Below the pieces are notes generated by a model that had not been told where the DNA came from, searched no databases, and saw only the letters and a list, made by a program, of their open reading frames with translations. From Cristatella mucedo (Eukaryota; Bryozoa; Phylactolaemata; Cristatellidae): 64,000 bases of DNA. The stretch is taken from assembly GCA_009760855.2 (NCBI GenBank), contig WPIO01000001.1, positions 18,565,501 to 18,629,500 on the forward strand. The letters are read 5' to 3'. The position numbers were made by a program, and so were the translations under genes. Each line of letters opens with the position of its first letter. The first letter of the stretch is position 1. Shown one piece after another: positions 46,920 to 57,839 of the stretch.

Positions 46920-47699
46920 ATGGGTACCGGCGGCGGCGACGGCGGCGTCCGATACGCGGCCCTGAGTGACGACGACGACGATGACGCCGAGAAGGGCGTG
47001 TCGGCGCTGCTGGGACAGTTCGTAGCCGACGAGCCGGCGCTGTCCGCATGCCGCCTCGATCCTGACGTGCTGCTTCCGGCGTTGCGACAGTGGACGCGAG
47101 CTCTGCTGCAGTCGGACGACGACTGCAGCATGGCTGCGTACGACTCGGCCGACGGCACGCTCGCGGGCGTGTCGCTCAATTTCCTCAAGCTGCTGAAGAG
47201 GTTGACCGGCGTCTCGGCAGAAGACGGCGACAGCATCGCAGGAGGTAGCGTCGTCGTCGGCCAGTCGGCGGACGACAGCAGAAGTTGGCTGGCACACCAT
47301 TGGCCCGATACGTGCATACAGTCGCACGAGGGCTTCATCCGTCTGCTAGAAGGCCGCGCGGCCACGCGTCGCGTCGCGAGAGCGGCAGAGGCGACGCCGA
47401 CGGTCGGAGACCGCTGCGGTCGCTGCTTCCAAGTGGGCATCCTCGTGTGTCGGCGCGACTACCGCGGCCGCGGCGTCGCCCGGGGCCTGGTCGAGCGGTC
47501 GATCTCGCTGGCCAAGTCCATGGGGTGCGAAGTGGTCCTCGCCACAGCGTTCAGCGTCTACTCTCAAAGAATTTTCGAGACGCTCGGATTCCTCGCGGAC
47601 GCCGAGGCCAGCTACGACGAGCACCCGTTCTCGGCTCTGTTCGGCGAGAGCGAAAAGAAGCTGCACCGAGCGGTCGTGGCGTACAGCAAGAGGCTCTGA
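46920..47699 (+). CDS. GNAT-family N-acetyltransferase 2 (arylalkylamine N-acetyltransferase-like)
   Basis: Intronless frame of 259 residues. It should use acetyl-CoA to acetylate an amine; the substrate is unknown. An acidic Asp run (17-22) precedes LLGQFVADEPALSACRLD (30-47), which aligns with EQFIVDEPMMSSL of the first gene. Motif A is at about 171-195 (GILVCRRDYRGRGVARGLV) with RGRGVA as the CoA-binding signature. Motif B is at 214-224 (YSQRIFETLGF), and the S-x-YSQ-x-IFE-x-L-x-F pattern is shared with the paralogue. A stretch at about 100-122 and an Ala/Arg-rich loop (146-160) are extra or different compared with the first protein. The in-frame stop TAG at 46878-46880 makes 46920 the first start codon in frame. 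No signal peptide or membrane segment. Family assignment is strong, subfamily tentative. Confidence 0.85.
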   Translation: MGTGGGDGGVRYAALSDDDDDDAEKGVSALLGQFVADEPALSACRLDPDVLLPALRQWTRALLQSDDDCSMAAYDSADGTLAGVSLNFLKLLKRLTGVSAEDGDSIAGGSVVVGQSADDSRSWLAHHWPDTCIQSHEGFIRLLEGRAATRRVARAAEATPTVGDRCGRCFQVGILVCRRDYRGRGVARGLVERSISLAKSMGCEVVLATAFSVYSQRIFETLGFLADAEASYDEHPFSALFGESEKKLHRAVVAYSKRL

Positions 47700-47912
47700 G
47701 CGGTCGCCCTCAGCGGCGCCACTCGCCCTCAGAAAGAGGCTCAGCGGCCGTAGAAAGGTCGGCGGCGGCTGCGGACCCATACAAAAGCCGCATCGCGGGC
47801 AGCACTGCAGCGCGCGCTCTCTCTCTCTCTCTCTCTCAGGACATTCAACCGCACAGTCCGAACCGCTCCGCCGCCGGCAGCGCCGCGAGCTGAGAGGAAA
47901 GAGAAAGAAGAA

Positions 47913-47918
47913 AATAAA
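47913..47918 (+). terminator. Polyadenylation signal AATAAA of GNAT gene 2
   Basis: AAAATAAAATCG lies about 215 nt after the GNAT stop codon, following a CT run (47818-47838). It is a plausible 3' end signal. Confidence 0.6.
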
Positions 47919-48326
47919 ATCGCTCAAACGCAGCAGCATATATATACATAAACCAGCAAACGCAGCAGCAGCAGCCGCTGAGCGGTCGCCCTGAGAGAGC
48001 GGCTCTGGCGCCAGGGCCGGCGCCACCAACGGCGCGTGAGCGGCCTCCAGCTCGGGAAGCCATCGCTCAGCCGTCAGAGACTCGAGCTTCGGCTCAGGCG
48101 CCCGGCCGTTTTTACGTCGCCGCTTAATCGACGCGTAAAATTTAGACGCGAGCGAACAAGTCCGTCTCGCGAGCGCGAGTCGCGCCGAAGTCACGCTTGC
48201 GTTTTGCGCTTCGCGATATCTCGAGCGCCACTACGACGGTACAGCTACGGCGGCTATCGTGCAGAAAAAGGACAGGAGAGACGATTCACTAATTTGCAGC
48301 AGACGCGCAGACGCTTCACCGTGCCC

Positions 48327-48374
48327 GACATTAAACGCTCACTTCCGAGCTGGAAGTGAGCGTTCAATGTTGTC
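48327..48374. other. Strong hairpin
   Basis: CGACATTAAACGCTCACTTCC and GGAAGTGAGCGTTCAATGT pair over about 20 bp, with one mismatch and a 5-nt loop (GAGCT). It lies about 630 bp after the second GNAT stop codon. The loop is small for a microRNA precursor. It may be a short inverted duplication. Confidence 0.7.
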
Positions 48375-48399
48375 GCGCGATGAATTAGGGAAATAGTAG

Positions 48400-49310
48400 C
48401 GAGAAGGCTTTCGATCGGCCCGCTACTTAATTGAGCATTTAAACGCTGCTAAGGTTGTCGCTCAGGGGAGCGGATGCAAATTAAAAGCCTGACGGGGACT
48501 TTGTGTCTGCACAAAGGTTTGCCCGCTGCCGATTAATTGCTGCCGAACCTTTCCGCGGCAGCACGCTTACAGGCCTTTACAGGTCTTTAGTTTTCAAATC
48601 AAATTTTCCCGCACAGCTTCGATGGTAGAAGCTTTTTCCGCGGTTTTTTTTGCTGGTCGCGACTGCGGCGGCCGCCGCCGCCGCGTCCATTCAGATTAAA
48701 TCGCGGCGGTGGAGGAATGGCCGGCCGATGTCGCTCGGCTGATCAAAACTCGATCATTTGGGGCTACTCTTTAGAAAAACGGACAGCAGCAAAGAAGAGC
48801 GACGCGAAGCCGGGAAGTCAGTCTTAGCGACGGTCTGCCGGAGGGTGAGTCACGGCGGGCGGGTGTGCCTCTTCGCAGCAACGTGCTCATTTGCACGGTC
48901 TTTAGTTTTCAAATCGAATACCGTGTGCCCGCCACGTTTTGGGGATACGCACTAACGCTAACCGACGGTGCAAAACCTCCGTAGTATCTATGCTGTAAGA
49001 GCGAATGATAAGCTTGCCTGACCCGCGTCGTTCTCAGGTAGGCGAGGTGCACCAATCGAAGAGCGGCAAGCTTAGCCAGCGAGAAGGTTAGCACAACGAA
49101 ACTTTAGAGGTCAAGGTCATTATCCGGTGCCGAGGCCACTTAATACTGCTCAAAATGTCGCAAAGCTCTATTTAAGCGTCCGACGCGAAATCGTGAGAAC
49201 TCTGAGAGCAATCACAGAATCCCGCGCGTTCGCAAAAGTCGATGCTTTGGAGCCGAGCGAGTCGCTCTCAGCGATGAAACGGCGGCGCCAGCTAAACCTG
49301 CAGGTCTATG
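48400..49310. other. No gene recognised; CpG-rich left part
   Basis: CpG-rich to about 48900 with a GCCGCCGCCGCCGCG run near 48671. Short frames only. Confidence 0.4.
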
Positions 49311-49321
49311 GCTGATCGTCA

Positions 49322-49760
49322 TTACTCGCGATTATGCGATTATGTGATAATCTATGGCTGAGACCGTATAAAAACCTGCGCCACAACATTGGCAGGCAGC
49401 TGTGATTCCAGACTCGCTTTGGCATTGGAACTGATTTGAGCTCTACGTCGGAGAGCTGTTTTTGTACGTCGTGGCCGCTGTTGAACTCCTGTAGCAGTCA
49501 GCTCCTGTCAAATAGACTTGTCAACGTTAAGGATACGGACTTACTATGCTAAAATATGAGTCGCTGCTGTGTTCATGCTACTATTGGTATACTGGCGTTT
49601 ATTGGTGCAGCACCCACAAGTCCCTAGCCGAGACACAATATTGAGGCGTCACCAGGATTCGTCACGCGTCAGGTGTGGCGTTGCGCACCGTTGAGAGCGC
49701 TGCGTTTGCACTCTAGTACTGATGACCGGACATGGAAGCACCGCGTTTGTAGCAGCAAGT
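49322..49760 (+). repeat. TATA-bearing dispersed repeat, copy 2 (LTR-like)
   Basis: Aligns with 42865-43345: GCGATTATGTGATAATCTAT, GAGACCGTATAAAAACCTGC (TATA at about 49367), GGCAGGCAGCTGTGATTCC, ATAGACTTGTCAACG, GGTGCAGCACCCACAAGTCC, GGCGTCACCAGGATTCGTC and GACCGGACATGGAAG. Conserved in order and spacing, about 70 per cent alike by eye. Confidence 0.6.
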
Positions 49761-49764
49761 CTCA

Positions 49765-50280
49765 CTTGCTGAGCAAGAGGCGTCTACGCGAGACCGCAGA
49801 AAAGACGACAGCGGCGCACGGGGAAGGCGAAATAGGAGCGAGAGAAGATCGCGCTTCGAATCAGCGAGCAATGGCGGCGAGAAACGACAGGTGGAGAATG
49901 ACGTCAAGGAAGCGCGGCGAACCGGGGGACCGAGGCAGCGAGGGCAATGCCACGAGCCACGGACGGGCGGACGGACGGACGCGGGCAACGGACGGACTCG
50001 AAAAGACGAGGCGAGAAGAGCTTCAGCTAGTGACTCTAGAGCCAGCCGCCATCCGCAGGAAATGAGCTCTCGTCTGCTTTCGTAATACAAAGGGCTGCTT
50101 CGAATTGCGTGTGGGCTTTTCCAATGGCTCACTGGGCTAGTTCTGTTGGATCTCTCGTCAGTGCTTGATGTCATCGATTTGCAAGTCTTTCTTGTGAGCC
50201 CATCGTCTCGCCAAGGCATCGCTGACACTGCACCGTCATGGCTGAGAGAACGTTGATGTACAAGACCATTCGGGGAGCTT
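49765..50280. other. No gene recognised
   Basis: Contains a GA/GC-rich stretch (49770-50040). Its basic frame on the plus strand (49673-50065) has no domain and starts inside the repeat at 49322-49760. Confidence 0.4.
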
Positions 50281-50284
50281 TTAC

Positions 50285-50860
50285 AGTATGAGATGCGCCA
50301 CAATTCTGTGCTTGGTGCATTTCAAAAATTGGTGTAAAACTCTACAGCTAGGGATGTCTGTCGAGAACTTTGGAACTGCCACATTGCACCACTTACCGCC
50401 GATCTGCGGTAGGTCCAAGTTTAACTCTGTGTTCCGGCACTCACGTTTAGGTCACTTCATTCTCTTTCTCCGAATAGATACCCGAAAGACTTCATAATCA
50501 GGCGTCGCATCTTACTAGCTCTTCTGACTCAAGTTGTTTAGTTGCACCTCTAGACAATATCAAATCCTTTTGGAAACCATATTTTCAGTTTGTACCGTCC
50601 ACAAGCCGAGTACTCATTCCCAACTGACGTCGCTAAATTCCTTGACGTGACGACAGATAATAAGAAACTAAAACTCACCTAACCTTATAGCATTTTTTGG
50701 TTTAGTTTTATTTGTAATTTTGCATGGTTTTGCGTGCTGACACTGTGCCTGCTGTCACTAACTAATTGTCACGCTTCCTTTCAAGCCAGTCAAATGCCGA
50801 AAGAAATTTAGCTCTCTTTGAGATATGTAAAAACGTCATATTATTTTGATAATCTCACCA
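50285..50860 (+). pseudogene. Old L2 copy, ORF2 C-terminal remnants plus 3' UTR
   Basis: KTLQLGMSVENFGTATLHHL (about 50335-50395) matches the KTLQLxxSVxxxxxATLxHxxP shift-frame trace seen in other L2 copies. ATCAAATCCTTTTGGAAACC (IKSFWKP for NLKSFGDR) follows, with the 3' UTR and a strongly altered tail at about 50780-50855. Confidence 0.7.
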
Positions 50861-50864
50861 TCTC

Positions 50865-51510
50865 GTTTTAGTAGTAGTTAATAGCGAATGTACATATTTT
50901 GATAGAGCAGGCACAGATAGCTCGCTCACTATAGCTCGTGTCTAGGGTGTTGATACAGCACATTTCCCTGCAAAACGCCCACGATAGCAACCCCCGCACT
51001 GTTGCACGAGAATTTGGAGGAGGCTCCACTGCGAATGGTTATTAGCGTTGGAGATGCCGTCTTATTTTTAAGAAAACTCTGCTGGAATTGCAGGGAAAAT
51101 TGCCGCGTGAATATATTAGTGTAAGCTTGCGAGCCTCGGATTCGGAGCGACATACGGGTATGTTCTGGATCTGCTGTCAATTGCTTGAAAAGCGCTGACG
51201 CAAGTACTCTCTCGTTAAAAAATTCTTTAGCTGCATATGTAGTTTTTCTGTGCGATAAATATTGAAGAGAGTTTCTGGGGAATCAAAATCTTACGTTCAT
51301 TTTTGCATATTTTTCGGCGAGCAGCCATTCGCGTTAATGAAGTGAGTGCAAGCCTTTTACAGCTAATTTGTTTCCTCGAGATGGCATTAGTAGCGAGATT
51401 ATGTATTAAAGGTCAAGGCTTATATTCGGCGCATGACAGAGTTTCGTTCATTAGGCATGCGCGAACTGAGCGTCTAAGGTTCTTGCATTCTTACTATCAG
51501 CAATAGCAAT
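50865..51510. other. No recognisable feature
   Basis: AT-rich sequence with short frames only. Confidence 0.4.
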
Positions 51511-51513
51511 AGC

Positions 51514-51645
51514 AAATATTTCATTTGTACATTGCCCTAAGAGAGATAAATCTCTATCCAGGCGCTTTGCATATAACGCAGGGTACGAATCTACGACTAT
51601 GGTCGTTGAAGATGAGCATTTTACCCCTGGGTCAAAAAAGGGCCT
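51514..51645 (-). repeat. tRNA-derived SINE, family A (diverged)
   Basis: Minus strand: CCCAGGGGTAAAATGCTC (box A region), GTCGTAGATTCGTACCC (box B region), ATGCAAAGCGCCTGGATAGA, GATTTATCTCTCTTAGGGC and AATGTACAAATGAAA. Confidence 0.7.
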
Positions 51646-51726
51646 TTCCTTAAACGCTGATTAAATAAGAGCTTCTAGCAATTGCTATTTTAGTGATATA
51701 AGCTTTTTTATTTTCATGACTCACGG

Positions 51727-51883
51727 ACGTTGCGGTGGTCTCAGCGCAGAGGTAAGGTGCTCGCTCTTCACTGCCCAGGCTGTGGGTACGAGTCTTGCAC
51801 TGGGCGACCCTTTATTGCCCAACCTTCAGGCTCTTCTGTCGCTATGTAAATGAGGATGGTAAATCAACTAGCTTTTTTAAATG
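51727..51883 (+). repeat. tRNA-derived SINE, family B
   Basis: GTGGTCTCAGCGCAGAGGTA (box A), GCTGTGGGTACGAGTCTTGC (box B), ACTGGGCGACCCTTTATTGC, GGCTCTTCTGTCGCTATGTA, AATGAGGATGGTAAATCAAC. Confidence 0.8.
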
Positions 51884-51889
51884 GGAGAA

Positions 51890-53860
51890 AGTTGTAGGTA
51901 TTTTGGAGCAGGAACTTCTTAGAAAACTTCTGAGAACTATGTATCCAGGAGTGGATAGATAGAATATTTGCAAAGCGCGCACCAATACCTATTGCAAGCG
52001 CACTTTTGCATGTATTTCTATTAAATCCTTTTTGCAACATCTAGTCCAAAATGAGAGTTACTTCGCGGTATTCACACATTTAGAGCCTTGAAACCCTCAG
52101 AGATAATTAATCCATCAGGCAAAAGGCCGTAGTCAGGACTTCGAGATAAGGGGTAAGGGGCCAACCCTTGACCTTGGTTAACCTCGACCGAAGACGATGC
52201 CACGGTGCAGACAATCCCAAGGTTTGTTCGTGCCTTCTCTGTCATTTCATTATAGTCTTTCGAATTAATTTGTATGGCCGCTTCAGCAAAGTTTGTGAAT
52301 TCGTATCTTCCGCTGGAAGCTGCCGACGCAGCAAGGAGAGGACGAAGGGCACATTTGTAGCCTTTCTCCCATTGTTACCAATATCTTTGCCCATTATTAC
52401 CGAATAACACTCCACACGTTCTCCTTCCCTGCGAATACTCGCAAAATGTGCTAATGGAATGTGTGCAATGTTCAACGTGCAGTATTACTAGAAAAGCTAA
52501 TCAACAATTGCCCAAGCATTACCGACGTCGCTCTATTCATACCTTTCATCTATACCCGGAAGTCACGTGAGAGCGGTGGCGGACTGGAGTGGCTCGGTCG
52601 TTCGTTCCTCCCTCACCCAGGTTCTAGCTACTAAGCGGTCCTCTCAAATCGGTCCTCGTGAACAGTCCTGCACTGATTACATGCCTCAATCTCTTCAGCA
52701 GTAAGTTTCCAATGGTGGCAGTAACCTGCCGCCTGCCAAGTACCGAGATACGCTTTACCGCCTTTTTACGTTTCATTATTTAAATTCTTCATTTCAGGAA
52801 ACGCTCACTTTCTCACGTGGCGACTTTGACACCTACAGTGGTAGCCCACGTGCTTGGAAATTATTATCTGAGCTGAAATAATTTTTCTCACCGGGCTCGT
52901 GTAAATGCCCCCACTGATGACATGTTTAGCAATTTTAATATAATACCCGCCACGAGAATGCCATCATTTTATGTTAGTCACCAAATTCTGCACTTTTGAC
53001 CAAATGCGGGCCTCGTTCTCTCTGCAGTACATTTCTTCGCCGGTATCATAATTTACCGTTAAAGCGAGAAAACGAATGATCCTCGAGGTCGATACTGTTG
53101 GTTGCAAACCAGCATCCTCATCCCATCTGATCAGTCCACCATTCGACCTTCACTAACCCGCCGGAATGCGAAAATATAGTGCGAGCTAATTCTCTCGATG
53201 GTTTGCTACTCTTAACCAGTACAATTGTCCCTCTCTCGTACGGCCTGCGGTTAACAGCACACGTTAAGCTAACGAAACACTACTACTCATCATAAGTTTT
53301 AAAAGGCGTACAAAATGATGACTGGCTGCGTATTGAATAACTTGCCAGACTTTTCGTGCGTTCTATCAATCCGTCGAGCCCGGAGCTCAGGCTTAGCGTG
53401 CATAAGGACCTTGCTGAATCCCCGCCGCAGAATTTCAAAGTACTGGCGTCAATCGCAAGCCATCCAATTAATCGCTTCCAGATTGGCAGCGTGCTATGAA
53501 GTTCCACGGCCATCGAGCGAGTCGGTTCCTTCTAAATTCTCTGTAAGCATTCGAGTTCAAAGCGTTTGACGCAAACGCTACATCGAGACAGGACTTTCTC
53601 TTCTTTCTCTTCTTTCCGCTCAGTTTCTCTATCCACACTTTAAACCGCTTTTAAATGCCTCGTCGCAAAGTTCATCTCCTAGTCTAAGAATAATACTAGC
53701 CGTTTTAAACGATATGTCGACTGTCGCTTTTCCAGATGACCGAATTTGTTGCTTCCGAACGTAATTAGTTTAGTAAATATGTCTCCGGCAGTAGGTTTCG
53801 CTCCCGTCTACCTCAAACAGGCCGATAGCAGCTCACCCAGTAAGAAGTACGAAGCACTAG
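51890..53860. other. No gene recognised; one splice-like pair at 52701-52798
   Basis: Mostly unrecognised AT-rich DNA. Within it, 52560-52700 is GC-richer and ends at GCAGTAAGTTTCC, a good donor. A pyrimidine-rich stretch ends in TTCATTTCAG at about 52798, a good acceptor. The pair would delimit an intron of about 97 bp, but no coding frame spans it. Confidence 0.35.
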
Positions 53861-53864
53861 ACCA

Positions 53865-54150
53865 GAAGAACTTATGCAAAGCTTACCTCGTGCCGGTGTC
53901 TTTCTGAGGAAAGACCTTGGAGCGAGTGCTGGCAGAGCAGCTAAAAGGTAAGATTACAGCTTCAAGACTAGCTATTGATTTGCTCTCAGAATTGAGAGCA
54001 AATCACTCCACAGAGACGCAATGCTACCGCTGCTATTTAAAGACGGTCTCAACGATGCTGACGTAGGTATTCTCTCTGCTAGTTCTGCTAGATATCAAGA
54101 TGGCGTTTGATACTATCCATCCCAAGTCCTTCGTGAGCGCCTACCGCCAT
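53865..54150 (+). pseudogene. L2-type RT fragment
   Basis: Frames read KTLERVLAEQLKGKITASRL, LRANHSTETQ and VLLDIKMAFDTIHPKSF, matching the early reverse-transcriptase blocks of L2/CR1 elements (the FDTIDH block is mutated to FDTIHP). Frame changes and stops separate them. A short hairpin (GATTTGCTCTC and GAGAGCAAATC at 53977-54004) lies within it. Confidence 0.75.
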
Positions 54151-54159
54151 TCCCAGCAT

Positions 54160-55735
54160 CATCACCATTGCACTCGAGGCCAGCGAGAGCGGGCCAGGGG
54201 AAGGTGGATGTAGAAGAGCTGAGCTGGAAAAAGAGGATGAAGAGACCAGTGTGGAAGCAGTAGCAGTTCGGGAAAAAGTGCTCTGCGAAAGTCTGCCATT
54301 TTTGCGAAGAATTGAGAAAAATGACCCGCTCGATGGCCGAGGGTATTGCACGTGATGGTGCTAGCCTTCGAGCGATCGAGGAGAGGGCTGATCGCCTACG
54401 TCATCACTTCTGGATAATGCAGCCGGAGAGTCAATTGCGGTGACCTAACAGAGTTTAAACTCTGCTTTAGTTTCGATGAATCGATGGACCATTGATCCAT
54501 AGATCCATACACTAGTTCCGATGCTCTAGTCCATCTACAGTCAATCCAGATCTTTGCATGCTTTTTCGAGCTCACACTCCGTAGTTCTCGATAGCTCGAT
54601 GTCAGCTGTTAACTTCAGAGCGTGCAGGCGAGGACGAACGCTGTCCTTTGTAAGAGGAGCAAGTCATCGAGAGCATTGGCTATCTGTCTTAGTGAGGGAT
54701 TTCAGAGCGAGCGTCTATATCCATGGCCACCAGTCATCCATTGAGCTACAGCTGTACCCAGGCTGGGTTCAGTTGGCTGGGACCGGACGGCTATAGTGAG
54801 GGTTAGGGTCACCGGCTAGGCCGGGGTCGGACCCTACAGCACGGCCGGATGTATGCGGTGACGTTAAGTCACCGGGGCTCTTGGGTACGGGAAGTTGGCC
54901 AGGTAAGTCGTGGTGTTGGAGGCTCCCGGTCTCGCCGAGTTATGCACCTGGATTCGTGCAGGCGTGCTCCGGCGATGCTGCCACGCACGCAAGGGAACTA
55001 GTACCCAAGGCCCGAGCGGAGCTGGATAGCTCGCTCGTTGTTGACTTGTTTATACCGCGTTCCCCTCGTGTAGTGTGTTCGTGACCCCCCCCCCGTGTGT
55101 TGGCGTCTTTCGGTGGAAGCTTACGACTGTGGTAGTTGTCGACTCGGACTAGCCAGCAGTTACTCAGCCAGCAGTTACTCAGCCAGCCGGGTTTTGGACG
55201 GCGTACGCTCGTACTGTTGGATTCGGAGTCGGTACAACGACAGGACTGCAGAAGCCGACTGACCCCAACTGACACGTTTGTTCACGCTTGCTGCGTCGTC
55301 TTGCGCCACCGTAGTGTACTGTGTATAGGACCCTCCCTGTAGACCTGTTTAGTTGCTCTGTTGTTGTTGGCGCATGCGTTAATATAGAGGTTTAACCGGA
55401 CGGCCGCTCGTCTTGCCCTAGCTCGGCGGCATGGCGAGCGGCAGCGTGGCCGGAGTATGGCGGGGTTTGGCGGGAAATAGCCTTTGACCCCAGGAACTCG
55501 GTTACACAGCTATATGGATACAATAGGGAATTGTTCTATACCGGCATCTTTTTCCAATCCGTACTCTCTTTTGCCGATGAATTCACCAAATGAAATTTAG
55601 GCTTGCGTTTCGAAGCAGTGGGAATGAGCTCTGTCTGTGCTGCGGTTCTTCCTCGACCTTCCGAGCACGGCGGGTTCTTCTGAATTCATTAGCTCGTATT
55701 TTCGGCATACGCACTTGAACTGCAGCTAACTGTCC
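54160..55735. other. Unrecognised GC-moderate region, possibly a retroelement remnant
   Basis: From 54780 to 55500 the GC content rises. There is a TATA-like TTTATACCGCG near 55047, a short tandem of CAGCAGTTACTCAGC (55150-55190) and a C run at 55085. The look is LTR-like, but no ends, duplication or coding remnants were found. Confidence 0.2.
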
Positions 55736-55742
55736 TCAATAG

Positions 55743-55870
55743 GTCAGTGCAAGCAACCTGCATGTTGCATCTGCCAGCATATTGTCCTGCAGGCCAGTGC
55801 AAGCAATCTGCATGTTGCATCTGCTAGTATCTTGTCCAGCTGGCCACTGCAAGCAATCTGCATGTCGTGC
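55743..55870. repeat. 50-bp minisatellite, 2.6 copies
   Basis: Units starting GTCAGTGCAAGCAACCTGCA, GCCAGTGCAAGCAATCTGCA and GCCACTGCAAGCAATCTGCA at exactly 50-bp spacing. Confidence 0.9.
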
Positions 55871-55915
55871 TCCCGAGTTACCGGTCACTAGATGACCAGA
55901 CCAGCTATATATAGT

Positions 55916-56048
55916 TCATTTGTATAGCGCCCTAAGAGAACTCAATCTCTACTCAGGCGCTTCACATATGCCATGGGGCTCGAGCCCACGACCTCGGCCA
56001 AACCTTGATTGGGCGAACACCTTAACCACTGGGCCAAACCAGCTCGGT
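55916..56048 (-). repeat. tRNA-derived SINE, family A
   Basis: Minus strand: GGTTTGGCCCAGTGGTTAAG (box A), GTCGTGGGCTCGAGCCCC (box B), ATATGTGAAGCGCCTGAGTA, GAGATTGAGTTCTCTTAGGG, CGCTATACAAATGAACTA. The most complete and least diverged family A copy; a good reference. Confidence 0.88.
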
Positions 56049-56104
56049 AGCTACACGGTCAACCCTGCATAATTTCAGATACCGACATGCCTTGCTGTAC
56101 ACGC

Positions 56105-56697
56105 AGGAAAACCTCTGAGTAGTGAACCTAAAGAAGTCGAAGCGGGATGTGACAAATGCATGAACCATCTTGGTCTGGTGTCGCCTTCTTAACTAGAGGC
56201 AAAAAAATAACTGGTATACTTGACATGACAATCTATCCTAGCTGAGGCCAAGTTCAGCTTCTATACAACAAATTGCTGAATTACAGATGCAAAATCAAAA
56301 AATGCTCTTGTCCTCCACCAGGCTAAGCATCGTACAAACCGCTTTTCGGAATCTAACTGTCTACCTATACCTCGTACAAACCTCAAATCCTTTGGAGACC
56401 GTGCCTTTAGTTCGTATGCTTCCAAAGCCTACAACTCACTCCCGACTTCCATCACGACATCTCATGACTTGACCACATTTAAAAAGAGCTTAAAAACCCA
56501 CCTACTGTGCATAGGGCCACTAACCACACTTGCATGCTGACCCTGTGCATGCCACCCCTAACCATGTTATTCTTGTTTATCGAGCATGCTACCCCTAACC
56601 ATTCGATGGTGCTTCCTTGTAATTGCAAATGCCTAGAAAGAGATCGAGTTCTCTGAGGGCGCTTTATCAAATGGATTATTGTTGTTATAATTATTAT
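56105..56697. mobile_element. L2 copy with 5' inversion
   Basis: Segment 56105-56235 is L2 sequence on the minus strand (VHAFVTSRFDFFRFT-like). Segment about 56320-56697 is the downstream part on the plus strand (TNLKSFGDRAFSSYASKAYN, SLPTSITTSHDLTTFKKSLK), followed by 3' UTR, AAATGCCTAGAAAGAGATCG and a tail. This is the arrangement made by twin priming. Confidence 0.75.
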
Positions 56698-56699
56698 GG

Positions 56700-57838
56700 C
56701 GACAAATCGAACATCTGCTTAAACGCTGCCACATCAGCATCTTACCTAGTGATCCTTACGACGATCTGGCAGATCGCTTCACAAGCTTCTTTGCCTTCTT
56801 CTCTGGTAGATAAGATCAGACGATCCATGCCAAAGGTATCATCTTCACTGGAATCCTCTCCCTAAATTTCTTGCAGCACCTCAATGTCCACCTCCAAGCC
56901 TGGTGACCTCATTTAGAAGTTCATCTCCCATTCTGAACATACCACCAACCCACTGGACCTCATACGCAATGTTCTCTTTTGGATATGCACAGAATTGCTG
57001 CTACCGTGTGCAACTAACTTAATAAGCATGTCCTTAATTAACCTTTAGTCCTGTCCCAGTATCTTTCAAAAAGGCCGTTCCTAGTTTTACCGACGTAACG
57101 CTACACAAGTTGTGGCCTGGTTAGATAAGGACACAACAGTCAAGCTGGTCCATGCATAAGTGACCTCCCGACTAGGCTTACGCCACCTAGGTCTCCCTCT
57201 AGGTCTTCCTATCGTGAAGCAAGAAGTTTACAGCTGGTGAAAATGTGTACCTGGGCTTACATGTCACAGACACAGCGGCTGCCATATCCCATCGCTGCTC
57301 ACCGATATTTGCACGCTTCCTGCCAACCAGCGTATCGAATTCAGGATTCTGTCACTCAACTTTAGCTACCTTCGTTTTCTTGATCAGGCCTACCAATCTG
57401 AATTATTTTTACATCCGGCCTCCCTCCCATTCCACCACCCGAATTCTTACTCTGGTCGATTGGCTTTGCCACTATGTACGTATAAATTCAAATCTCTTAG
57501 GTACCGTGCAAGCAGTCACCATGCACTCAAAGCTTGGAATTCATCACAAGAACTTAAAAACACACCTATTTAGGACAGCATTTAGTGGGTCCCTGTGATT
57601 CGTCCTTCACGTGCTTATGCGTGCTGACAGTGTGCATGCTGCCACTAACCATACTTGCATGCTGACCCTGTGCATGCCACCCCTAACCATGTTATTCTTG
57701 TTTATCGAGCATGCTACCACTAACCATTCGATGGCGCTTCCTTTAAAACAATTGTAAAATGCCTAGAAAGAGATTGAGTTCTCTGGGCGCGCTTTATCAA
57801 GTGCATTATTGTTATTATTGTTATTATTATTGTTATCA
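56700..57838 (+). pseudogene. L2 copy with internal losses
   Basis: It starts with pre-RT sequence (a DKIRRSMPKVSSS-like block near 56805-56855) and PPTHWTSYAMFS near 56945. Fragments of the C-terminal region follow. HHKNLKTHLFRTAFSGSL lies at about 57543-57597, then a complete 3' UTR and an ATT/GTT tail. It directly abuts the tail of the previous copy. Confidence 0.78.
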
Positions 57839-57839
57839 C

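Noticed and set aside
47346-48194. 282-residue minus-strand frame over the end of GNAT gene 2
   Set aside because: Antisense shadow in CpG-rich DNA; no domain, and the sense frame is clearly GNAT.
42865-49760. A full LTR retrotransposon between the two TATA-bearing repeats
   Set aside because: The interval holds a minus-strand L2 copy, other repeats and the GNAT gene, with no gag, protease, integrase or primer-binding site.
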